NCBI GenBank assembly: GCA_950073955.1
Contig: CATMRH010000014.1
Coordinates: 1-18,278 of the forward strand
Direction: 5' to 3'
Length of the DNA stretch: 18,278 bases
Origin: an uncultured archaeon
GTDB lineage: Archaea; Thermoproteota; Nitrososphaeria; Nitrososphaerales; Nitrosopumilaceae
Shown here: piece by piece, positions 1 through 6,505 of the stretch
How the letters are laid out: the number at the start of each line of letters is the position of its first letter
Numbering within the stretch: the first letter of the stretch is position 1
The notes under the pieces: generated by a model
What the model was told of the DNA's origin: nothing
Seen by the model: only the letters and a program-made list of their open reading frames with translations
The model's database searches: none
Translations under genes and position numbers: made by a program

Positions 1-918
1 CAAATTTTCCCATACTACTGTAGTACCAACTATAACATCAATTACTTGAGGATCATAATAGATTTGTCCATCTTCTGGAATTCCAGCTCCTTCTGGAATT
101 GTGACTTTGACTGGTTCTTTTGGTTCTTCAATAACTAATGTTGAAACCATCCAAGGGTGTATGATACACAAATATCCATATTCGCCTATTTCTAAATTAG
201 TTGTATCTAACGTAAAGACATCTCCTGCATTCATTATACTAGAATCAAATGTGTCTCCGTAGTCCACTGCACTAGTAACTGTATGTGGAAGTGAATCTAC
301 ATTTGTCCATTCAATTGTATATCCTTGTGTAACAACTGCGACATCCGGTTCATAATCTGGATTTCCTTCTTCAGATGATCCTTCTAGAATTTGAATTGCA
401 AAGATCGGTCCTGTTGACATAACTTCTTGGGTTGGTTCTTCAACTCCGACTTGTTGAGTAATCATGTATGTATCAGGACTCACGAATCCAAATGCAAACC
501 ACATGATAATTCCTGTTGCAGCTGCAATTCCAACAATGGAACCAACTGGTTTTACTATTGTTGGATGTTTCATTGCTAGATATGCTATGATGATTGCTGG
601 GAATCCAATTGCCATTAAAATTCCTGCTAATGTAACTGTAAAGGCTGATGTATTCATGGTTGCTAAAGCATACAATCCAAATGACAATGAAATTCCTAAA
701 ACTACCAAAGTTGTCGCTTTGGCTTTGTTACTAGTTGAAATACCTCCATCTAAGATGCCGACTGCTAAGAAAATTAGTCCTATAAACATGACAAGTCCAC
801 TCAAGGCATGTAAACCGTCAATGAACGTATGTGCAATTCCGGCATACGATAAAAAAACGCCAGCCAAGCCTACAGCTGTTAGTCCCATTCCTGGCATCAT
901 GAGGTCCCAATTACTCAT
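1..918 (-). CDS. Membrane-anchored blue-copper (cupredoxin) protein, probably part of the terminal oxidase electron path; 3' end outside window
   Basis: Reading from ATG at 918, 306 codons are open to the window edge. Residues 10-146 form about five hydrophobic helices. A cupredoxin domain follows (about 170-265) with a complete type-1 copper set: His212 (in LPHTV), Cys251, His254 and Met257 (spacing C-x2-H-x2-M). A second domain starts after residue 270 and is cut by the edge; its GTTVVWEN stretch resembles the start of another cupredoxin fold. Known: ammonia-oxidising archaea use plastocyanin-like copper proteins where others use cytochrome c. Inferred: electron carrier or subunit II-like partner of a heme-copper oxidase, because heme O synthase is divergently transcribed next door. 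The copper domain should face outside the membrane. The start is supported by a TATA-like element 28 nt upstream. The exact partner is not shown by the sequence. Confidence 0.85.
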   Translation of the reverse strand, partial: MSNWDLMMPGMGLTAVGLAGVFLSYAGIAHTFIDGLHALSGLVMFIGLIFLAVGILDGGISTSNKAKATTLVVLGISLSFGLYALATMNTSAFTVTLAGILMAIGFPAIIIAYLAMKHPTIVKPVGSIVGIAAATGIIMWFAFGFVSPDTYMITQQVGVEEPTQEVMSTGPIFAIQILEGSSEEGNPDYEPDVAVVTQGYTIEWTNVDSLPHTVTSAVDYGDTFDSSIMNAGDVFTLDTTNLEIGEYGYLCIIHPWMVSTLVIEEPKEPVKVTIPEGAGIPEDGQIYYDPQVIDVIVGTTVVWENL

Positions 919-940
919 TCAAGATAGCTGGTAGGACTGA

Positions 941-950
941 GATACTTATT
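941..950 (-). promoter_or_regulatory. TATA-like element of the cupredoxin gene
   Basis: On the minus strand this reads AATAAGTATC, centred 28 nt from the ATG at 918. That spacing fits a leaderless transcript and recurs through the window. Confidence 0.4.
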
Positions 951-986
951 CCTTTTGAAACATTATGGATCACATAAGACGAAGAA

Positions 987-994
987 ATTAAATG
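987..994 (+). promoter_or_regulatory. TATA-like element of ctaB
   Basis: ATTAAATG is centred about 28 nt before the TTG start of ctaB at 1018. It lies back to back with the cupredoxin promoter in the 99-nt divergent gap, so the two genes may be co-controlled. Confidence 0.45.
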
Positions 995-1017
995 GCTTTG
1001 GAATAGGATAGAATGAA

Positions 1018-1905
1018 TTGGGATTTAAAGAAATAATAGAAATATCCAAACCACGGATAGTTGTCCTTCTAGTTATTACTGCAGTTACTTCGATGTATGC
1101 AGCAAGTAAATTAGTTGACGGTACCGCTGAACTTGATTATTGGTCATACTTGCACATAATTATTGCAGGAGCATTGGCATCTGCAGGATCTAGTGCCCTA
1201 AATCACTATTATGACAAAGATATTGATCCTAAAATGAAAAGAACTAGTACAAGACCTATTCCCTCTGGACGAATGACTGCATCTCATGTTTTCATTTATG
1301 GATTAGTTGTAAGCTGTGTCTCTGTAATCTATGGCTACTTTGCTCTAAATCCAGTATCTGCTTTCTTTATTGCTGTTGGTATCTTCTCTTATGTGATTAT
1401 CTACACAGTTTGGCTAAAACGTCGAAACTCCTCAAACATCGTAATTGGTGGAATTGCTGGTAGTGCAGCAGCTTGGGCCGGATGGTCTGCAGCTACTGGT
1501 AGTATGGATTTGTTAGGATTCTTAGTTGGATTCTTGGTATTTGTTTGGACTCCTTCTCACTTTTGGTGTCTTGCAATGAAGATTAAAGATGAGTATGCAC
1601 AAGCTGAGATTCCAATGCTACCTGTTGTAATTGGCATGCAAAAAACATCAAAGTACATTTTAGGAAACACAATAATTTTAATTCCTTATTCTTTGTTACT
1701 TTTATTTATTCCAAATGGAATGGGAATTGTTTACACTGTAATTGCACTAGCCTCTGGTGGACTAATGCTTGCATATCACTATAAGCTAACAAAGAATCCT
1801 ACATCTGAATTTGCTTGGAAAGCATACAAAGTCACTGCTCCGTATCTTACAATAATTTTTGTAGCAGTTGCATTGGATGCTGCATTTCATTTCCCTCTAT
1901 TCTAA
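1018..1905 (+). CDS. ctaB: Heme O synthase (protoheme IX farnesyltransferase)
   Basis: This is a UbiA-superfamily integral membrane prenyltransferase that adds farnesyl to heme b, giving heme O for heme-copper oxidases. The 295 residues match the usual family length. The first Asp-rich motif is N62-x3-D66-x3-D70 (NHYYDKDID), followed by the typical RTSTRPIPSG stretch. The second polar motif is in KDEYAQAEIPMLPVV. About nine hydrophobic helices cover the rest. The start is TTG at 1018: an in-frame TAG lies at 1009-1011, and the next ATG (about residue 26) would cut the first conserved stretch (ISKPR). A short out-of-frame ATG at 1013 overlaps the start. The divergent cupredoxin gene supports a respiratory oxidase locus. 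The gene converges on the next one with a 4-nt gap. Confidence 0.95.
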   Translation: MGFKEIIEISKPRIVVLLVITAVTSMYAASKLVDGTAELDYWSYLHIIIAGALASAGSSALNHYYDKDIDPKMKRTSTRPIPSGRMTASHVFIYGLVVSCVSVIYGYFALNPVSAFFIAVGIFSYVIIYTVWLKRRNSSNIVIGGIAGSAAAWAGWSAATGSMDLLGFLVGFLVFVWTPSHFWCLAMKIKDEYAQAEIPMLPVVIGMQKTSKYILGNTIILIPYSLLLLFIPNGMGIVYTVIALASGGLMLAYHYKLTKNPTSEFAWKAYKVTAPYLTIIFVAVALDAAFHFPLF

Positions 1906-1909
1906 GTAG

Positions 1910-2206
1910 TTATTTTTCAAAACCTGGGAAACTTGCTTCATAATCTTTTTCCATCATTTCCTTATTTTGTTCTTCAATTTCGTCTATCTCTTTTTTAACA
2001 ACAACTATCTCTATCCTACGCTCGTCTTTTGTAATCCATACTACTGTGATAAGACCAAGAATTTCTAAATCTAAAAGTATTTTGTTGAATTTGTCTTCAG
2101 GAAGTACATATCCTTCTTTTATTAAGATTTTAAAAAGCTTAACATCTGTTAAGGAATTTACCTCGTTAATCTTGTCATATACTATATTTCGTATTGGAAT
2201 TGCCAT
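1910..2206 (-). CDS. Small winged-helix-like protein, last gene of the Cdc48 operon
   Basis: A 98-residue protein. Residues about 20-70 alternate helix-like and strand-like stretches (DVKLFKILIKEGY, FNKILLDLEILGLI, then a beta pair with TVVWITKDERRIEIVVV). This resembles a winged-helix fold in which a short hairpin follows the recognition helix. The C-terminal 30 residues are charged and probably helical. It starts 2 nt after the Cdc48 stop, so it is very likely co-transcribed and translationally coupled; no separate promoter is visible. It could be a DNA-binding regulator or a protein-protein adaptor for Cdc48. The sequence does not decide between these, and I do not recognise a named family. 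Confidence 0.75.
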   Translation of the reverse strand: MAIPIRNIVYDKINEVNSLTDVKLFKILIKEGYVLPEDKFNKILLDLEILGLITVVWITKDERRIEIVVVKKEIDEIEEQNKEMMEKDYEASFPGFEK

Positions 2207-2208
2207 TT

Positions 2209-4377
2209 TTATCCGTAGAATGATTTATCTCCTGTCTTAGGTACAACGTTAGATATACTTTCTCTTATAGTGTTGTACCATTGATCAACTTCTTTAGTAA
2301 TAGATGGTTTAATTTGTTTCAAACCATTTGCAAAATCTTGGCTTGAAATTTTTGACGAATTGTTTCTCATTGCCTGAACTGCTGCTTCTCTACAAAGTGC
2401 TGCTAAATCTGCACCAGTATAGTTTTGTGTGGCTACCGCAATCTCTTGTAATTTTACATCATTTACTAATGGCATCTTTTTTGTTAAAATCTTGATTATC
2501 TCTAATCGTCCTTTTTCATCTGGAGGCTCTACATATAGAACCAAGTCTAGTCTTCCTGTTCTTAACAATGAGTTATCCAAAATATCTGGTCTGTTTGTAA
2601 TTCCAATTACTACAACTCGTGAAGAAATACCTTCTTCTATTTCTGTTAGCAATTGACTTAGAACATTTTCACTTGCTCCTCCTTCTCCTGATTTATAACG
2701 TGCTAGTGAATCAAGTTCATCAAAAATTACTACACATGGTGCCGCTGCTTTTGCTTTTCTGAATATTTCTCTAACAGCTTTCTCAGATTCCCCAATCCAT
2801 TTTGAAAGGATCTCAGGACCTCTAACTAAAATCATGTTTGCACCAGTTTCAGTAGCAACCGCTCGTCCAAGTAGTGTCTTTCCACATCCTGGAGGTCCAT
2901 AAATCAAAGCTCCTCTTGGTGGTCTGACCCCCATCTTTGTAAACTTGTTTGGCTCTTTCATTGCTACAATAAGATTCTCTGTTAATGATTTTTTGATCTT
3001 ATCTAATCCTCCAACATCTTTCCACCAGACTTTTGGTCTTTCAACATAAAATTCCCTCATTGCTGTAGGAACTACCTCATGCATTGCATCGTAAAAGTCG
3101 ATTAACTTGATCTGCATTGATTGTAATACTTCTGAAGAAATTTTTTCTGTTTCAAGATCTATTTCTGGTAGATATCTCCTGATTGACTTCATTGCTGCTT
3201 CTCTACAAAGTGATTTGATGTCTGCCCCTGTGTATCCGTGCAGTTCTGATGCCAAATCTTTCAGATCTACATCGTCACTTACCGGCATTCCTCTAGTGTG
3301 AATTAAAAGAATTTCTAACCGTCCATCTTCGTTAGGTACAGATATCTCAAATTCTCTATCAAACCTACCTGGTCTTCTAAGTGCTGGATCAACACCTTCT
3401 GGTCTGTTTGTAGCACCAAGTACAATTACATTTCCTCGGTCAGTAAGACCATCCATTAATGCCAACAATTGAGCAACAACTCTTTTTTCAACATCACCGT
3501 AAACTTCTTCCCTTTTTGGTGCAATTGCATCAATCTCATCAATGAAGATTATACTTGGGGAGTTGTCTTTAGCTTCTTTGAAAATTTCCCTAATTTTTGC
3601 TTCTGTTTCACCATAATACTTGTTCATAATCTCTGGACCATTAATCAAAAACATGTTAGCTTCTGATTCACTGGCAAGAACTTTTGCAAGTAATGTCTTT
3701 CCACATCCTGGAGGTCCGTAAAGTAAAATTCCACTATGTGGTTCAACTCCTAATCTTGTAAACAACTCAGGATGTCTTAATGGAAGCTCTACAATCTCTC
3801 TCATTGCTTTAACTTGTTCCCTAAGTCCTCCAACTTCTTCATATGTCACTCGAACTTTTCTATCGACTGCAGTTTCTGCTGAAATTTTAAGAATTGTAGT
3901 TCGATCTATCTTAACTACTCCTTTTGGAGTGGTCTTTGTAATTTTAAAGTCCATAGAATTTCCTAATATCATTACAGAAATTTCATCACCATGAGTAATT
4001 GGCAATCCTTTCAATCTATTTTTAACAAAATCTGTAAATTCTTTGTCTACTGTAACAGAATCATTTACAGGTGTTAAGGAAATTGTTTTTGCAATCTTTG
4101 ATGCTACTTTTCTAATTTTGACAATATCGTTTAGTGATGCTCCAACATTTTTTCTTGTTTGTCCATCAACTCGTATGATATCTGGAAATTTCTCATCTTC
4201 GTCAACTGGCCAAACAACTGCACAGCTAGATCTTGAACCCATCACTTCAATAATGTTACCCGGACTGACTTTGAGAAAATCCATGGCTTCAGGTCCAATT
4301 CTAGCCCGTTTTTTACCAACATCTCTTTGCTTTGCTTCCCCAATCCGCATTTGCAAAGGCTCTTCTTTGCGTACCAA
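2209..4377 (-). CDS. cdc48: Cdc48/VAT-type AAA+ ATPase (archaeal p97)
   Basis: A hexameric unfoldase of cytosolic protein quality control. The 722 residues run: an N-terminal double-psi barrel plus four-stranded domain (about 10-175), D1 with Walker A GPPGCGKT 221-228, Walker B IIFIDEID and arginine-finger segment RRPGRFD 334-340, then D2 with Walker A 494-501 and Walker B IFDELD. Both ATPase sites look intact. In D2 the usual LLRPGR segment reads LLRTGRLD (Thr607 for Pro). The chain ends in Phe-Tyr-Gly, which fits the HbYX motif that docks ATPases on the 20S proteasome. The start is TTG at 4377. It is chosen because a strong Shine-Dalgarno sequence (AGGTGAT, 4381-4387) sits 4 nt upstream, overlapping the EF-1beta stop. 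The alternative ATG is residue 10. It is third in a four-gene operon. Confidence 0.97.
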   Translation of the reverse strand: MVRKEEPLQMRIGEAKQRDVGKKRARIGPEAMDFLKVSPGNIIEVMGSRSSCAVVWPVDEDEKFPDIIRVDGQTRKNVGASLNDIVKIRKVASKIAKTISLTPVNDSVTVDKEFTDFVKNRLKGLPITHGDEISVMILGNSMDFKITKTTPKGVVKIDRTTILKISAETAVDRKVRVTYEEVGGLREQVKAMREIVELPLRHPELFTRLGVEPHSGILLYGPPGCGKTLLAKVLASESEANMFLINGPEIMNKYYGETEAKIREIFKEAKDNSPSIIFIDEIDAIAPKREEVYGDVEKRVVAQLLALMDGLTDRGNVIVLGATNRPEGVDPALRRPGRFDREFEISVPNEDGRLEILLIHTRGMPVSDDVDLKDLASELHGYTGADIKSLCREAAMKSIRRYLPEIDLETEKISSEVLQSMQIKLIDFYDAMHEVVPTAMREFYVERPKVWWKDVGGLDKIKKSLTENLIVAMKEPNKFTKMGVRPPRGALIYGPPGCGKTLLGRAVATETGANMILVRGPEILSKWIGESEKAVREIFRKAKAAAPCVVIFDELDSLARYKSGEGGASENVLSQLLTEIEEGISSRVVVIGITNRPDILDNSLLRTGRLDLVLYVEPPDEKGRLEIIKILTKKMPLVNDVKLQEIAVATQNYTGADLAALCREAAVQAMRNNSSKISSQDFANGLKQIKPSITKEVDQWYNTIRESISNVVPKTGDKSFYG

Positions 4378-4380
4378 AAA

Positions 4381-4387
4381 ATCACCT
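4381..4387 (-). promoter_or_regulatory. Shine-Dalgarno site for cdc48 overlapping the upstream stop codon
   Basis: On the minus strand AGGTGAT lies just before the TTG start at 4377. Its first two bases belong to the TAG stop of the EF-1beta gene. It complements the archaeal 16S 3' end and supports the TTG as the true start. It also suggests coupled re-initiation between the two genes. Confidence 0.7.
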
Positions 4388-4667
4388 ATTTCATGTCAAC
4401 TGACATTCTACTCATATTGAGAACTTCTAATTCACTGACGCCCTCAGTTGATTTAACAGTATTTTCTAATGAATCCATTTGTCCTTCCTTATCCTCTAAG
4501 ACGAATTCTGCTTTTAGAAACTCTAATCCAAAAGCCAATGGTTCTTTGACATGTCTTTTCATTACAATTCCTTCTTTTAGTGATGACTTGATAGATTCTG
4601 CTAGTTTGTCCAAGTCTACTTCAATATCTTTAGGAAGAATTTTTGCGATTAATAGTAATTGAGCCAT
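4386..4667 (-). CDS. Translation elongation factor 1-beta (guanine nucleotide exchange factor for EF-1alpha)
   Basis: A 93-residue protein of normal archaeal aEF-1beta length, with the single ferredoxin-like exchange domain. Seen: an N-terminal strand (AQLLLIAKILPKDIEVDLDKL), a helix ending in LKEG, the conserved basic KRHVKEPLAFGLEFLKAEFVLED stretch in the middle, and the C-terminal strand VSELEVLNMSRM. The family restores GTP-bound EF-1alpha after each round of aminoacyl-tRNA delivery. The gene begins 4 nt after the zinc-finger gene and ends 8 nt before cdc48, so it is the second gene of the operon. The zinc-finger/EF-1beta pairing is also known in other archaea. Confidence 0.93.
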   Translation of the reverse strand: MAQLLLIAKILPKDIEVDLDKLAESIKSSLKEGIVMKRHVKEPLAFGLEFLKAEFVLEDKEGQMDSLENTVKSTEGVSELEVLNMSRMSVDMK

Positions 4668-4671
4668 TTTC

Positions 4672-4851
4672 TTAAGGTCCCTGAAAATTACATGAAGAAC
4701 AAGTATAGTTTCTTGCTGCTTCTCTGCAACTTTGACATCTCCAAATTAAATCAACACCACAATTAGGACAATTGAATTTTACACATTTATCATTAGGCAT
4801 AATATGTCTGTGACAACAACTACATGTTGGTAACGAAATCGTAGATGACAT
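4672..4851 (-). CDS. Two-zinc-finger microprotein of the HVO_2753-like family, upstream of EF-1beta
   Basis: 59 residues from ATG at 4851, with four C-x2-C knuckles: CSCC, CPNC, CQSC and CSSC, ending NFQGP. This matches the archaeal zinc-ribbon microprotein family typified by Haloferax HVO_2753, whose members are about 60 residues and end FxGP. An in-frame ATG at 4875 would add eight residues. I reject it because it sits inside the TATA element (4873-4880), and the TATA box predicts a transcript start at about 4850-4852, on the chosen ATG. It is the first gene of the operon with EF-1beta and cdc48. From the Haloferax work a regulatory role is likely, but the molecular target is unknown. It may bind RNA or ribosomes, which is inference from the neighbours. 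Confidence 0.88.
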   Translation of the reverse strand: MSSTISLPTCSCCHRHIMPNDKCVKFNCPNCGVDLIWRCQSCREAARNYTCSSCNFQGP

Positions 4852-4872
4852 ACCCCGATTTTCGGTCAACAT

Positions 4873-4886
4873 CATTTATACCTTTC
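4873..4886 (-). promoter_or_regulatory. BRE/TATA promoter of the zinc-finger/EF-1beta/cdc48 operon
   Basis: On the minus strand GAAAGGTATAAATG gives a purine-rich BRE followed by a near-consensus TATA box centred about 26 nt from the ATG at 4851. It is the best promoter in the window and implies a leaderless polycistronic mRNA. Confidence 0.65.
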
Positions 4887-4904
4887 TTAGAATTTGAGCA
4901 CATT

Positions 4905-6041
4905 TTAGCTAAGTAATTTTTTCAACTCTCCACCAATTAGAGTTTGTGCAGTTTTAATCGAACCTTTCATTCCTAGTAATTTTATAATGGAGCTAGTATG
5001 AAAATCAAAATCATCTTTCTCTGAAATTTCTTTTACGATCTCTGGTGTAATTGACTCAAATAGTTTATTGATTGTTTTATTGTCTACTCTCTCCAAAATT
5101 TTTCTTGCAAATATCTGTTTTGCAAATTCTTTACCAAATCTTTTTGTCCATTTTTTTTGATATTGTTCAAGATCTATTCTGTTATTTGTTTTCAAAAACT
5201 TTGATATCGCTTGTCCTGCATAAACCCCTCCCATTCCACTAGTAAAAATTCCACCTGCAGTTGTTGGTTTAGCTTGTCCTGCAGCATCTCCAACCGTTAC
5301 TGTTTTTCCTTCTACAAACTTTGCAATAGGCCCTTTTACCCAGATTGGGGCAAAAATTTTTCTAATTGTTGAATAATTTCCTTTTTCTTCAAGAATCTTA
5401 TCTAATGTTTCAGATATGTTGATTCCTCTTCCTGCAACTCCCACTTTGCCTTTACCTTCATCAGATGGAATGACCCATGCAAAGAATCCTGTATATTTTT
5501 CTTGATCAAACATTACTTCTACTTTTCCTTTCTTAATCCAATCCGCGTAAATTTCATATTGTGCTGATAATAAAATTCCAGTTCTGTCTTTGTGTACAAG
5601 TGACGAAACTCCTCTTGCATCAACAAAAATCTTACAATCAATTATCTCTTCATTTGTTCTAATCCCTGTGTCTGTAATCTCCTGAAAACTTGTTCTGACT
5701 TTAATTACTGCCCCATTTTTCTGAGCTTGAAAAGCTATTTGCTTATCTAACTCTCTTCGACTAATTTCAACTACTTTTTGTTTTTCTGAATTAATTGTAA
5801 AACTATTCCCATTAGGTGCTGTGATTTCAGCAGATTCTATCATATGATCAAAAGTTTTTCTAAATGGGATTACTCCTAGTTCTTCTAATCCTGCCATACT
5901 AACTAATCCGCCACAATGTTCAGGAGTCCCTATCTCATAATCTTCTTCAATCACAAGTACTGAAAATCTCTTTGAAGCAATTTCTCTTGCACATAATAAC
6001 CCTGCAACACTTCCTCCAGCAACTACAACATCAAAGTTCAT
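4905..6041 (-). CDS. Geranylgeranyl-reductase-family FAD-dependent oxidoreductase
   Basis: 378 residues. The N-terminal dinucleotide fold carries a GGSVAG loop (9-14) and an acidic end of beta-2 (E32-E33-D34) for the FAD ribose. Next comes the family signature EHCGG (41-45), then VDARG (140-144) and the second FAD motif GDAAGQAKPTTAGG (251-264). This architecture is that of archaeal digeranylgeranylglycerophospholipid reductases, which saturate isoprenoid chains of ether lipids at the membrane. Other members of the superfamily reduce free prenyl chains, so the exact substrate is inferred. The start ATG at 6041 has a TATA element 25 nt upstream in the gap shared with pth2. It ends 30 nt before the zinc-finger operon promoter. 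A few read-through transcripts could link them, but the operon has its own TATA box. Confidence 0.88.
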   Translation of the reverse strand: MNFDVVVAGGSVAGLLCAREIASKRFSVLVIEEDYEIGTPEHCGGLVSMAGLEELGVIPFRKTFDHMIESAEITAPNGNSFTINSEKQKVVEISRRELDKQIAFQAQKNGAVIKVRTSFQEITDTGIRTNEEIIDCKIFVDARGVSSLVHKDRTGILLSAQYEIYADWIKKGKVEVMFDQEKYTGFFAWVIPSDEGKGKVGVAGRGINISETLDKILEEKGNYSTIRKIFAPIWVKGPIAKFVEGKTVTVGDAAGQAKPTTAGGIFTSGMGGVYAGQAISKFLKTNNRIDLEQYQKKWTKRFGKEFAKQIFARKILERVDNKTINKLFESITPEIVKEISEKDDFDFHTSSIIKLLGMKGSIKTAQTLIGGELKKLLS

Positions 6042-6063
6042 AGATTTTGTTTCTTTGTCAATT

Positions 6064-6071
6064 ATTTAACT
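6064..6071 (-). promoter_or_regulatory. TATA-like element of the geranylgeranyl reductase gene
   Basis: AGTTAAAT on the minus strand, centred about 25 nt from the ATG at 6041. It lies back to back with the pth2 promoter in a 66-nt gap. Confidence 0.5.
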
Positions 6072-6075
6072 CAAA

Positions 6076-6085
6076 AGTTTTACAT
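6076..6085 (+). promoter_or_regulatory. TATA-like element of pth2
   Basis: AGTTTTACAT is centred about 28 nt before the pth2 ATG at 6108, consistent with a leaderless or nearly leaderless mRNA. It abuts the divergent reductase promoter. Confidence 0.4.
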
Positions 6086-6107
6086 CAAGCCTGTATTTCA
6101 TTACCGT

Positions 6108-6461
6108 ATGGGAAATATCAAACAAGTAATTGTAGTTAGAACTGATCTAGAGATGGGAAAAGGAAAGATTGCAGCACAAGTAGGCCATGCTTGTGTTCTT
6201 GGTTCAGAACATGTGAGAAAATCTCACCCCGAATGGTATGATGAATGGTGGGATGGACAAGAGAAGGTTGTACTGAAAGTTTCTGGTATCAAAGATTTAC
6301 AAGAAATTAAAAGACATGCAATTGATTTGAACCTTCCATGGTCTGAAGTCACAGATGCTGGACATACGCAGATAGCTCCTGGAACAACAACATGTATCTC
6401 AATTGGTCCAGCTCCTGAAAATCTAATTGACAAAATAACTGGTGATCTAAAATTACTCTAA
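6108..6461 (+). CDS. pth2: Peptidyl-tRNA hydrolase, Pth2 type
   Basis: Cytosolic enzyme that frees tRNA from peptidyl-tRNAs dropped during translation. The archaeal/eukaryotic Pth2 fold is clear: strand KQVIVVRTDLEM, the GKGK loop (17-20) with AAQ-x2-H (22-27), and the C-terminal DAGHTQIAPGT (83-92) followed by TTCISIGP. At 117 residues it has normal family length and is complete. The conserved Lys and Asp/Thr active-site region is present. The promoter is shared back to back with the lipid reductase gene. Downstream, the beta-propeller gene has its own TATA box, so pth2 is probably monocistronic. Confidence 0.96.
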   Translation: MGNIKQVIVVRTDLEMGKGKIAAQVGHACVLGSEHVRKSHPEWYDEWWDGQEKVVLKVSGIKDLQEIKRHAIDLNLPWSEVTDAGHTQIAPGTTTCISIGPAPENLIDKITGDLKLL

Positions 6462-6474
6462 CTTATTGGGAATA

Positions 6475-6484
6475 AGATATAACA
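6475..6484 (+). promoter_or_regulatory. TATA box of the beta-propeller/truD operon
   Basis: AGATATAACA is centred about 27 nt before the ATG at 6506. Confidence 0.5.
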
Positions 6485-6505
6485 CGGCTAGATATTTTTT
6501 GAGAT

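Noticed and set aside
464..934. 156-codon plus-strand ORF
   Set aside because: It is antisense to the cupredoxin gene, whose minus-strand reading gives helices and a full copper site; the plus reading has no recognisable features.
4043..4662. Plus-strand ORFs of 125 and 111 codons
   Set aside because: Shadows of cdc48 and EF-1beta on the other strand, which are unmistakable.
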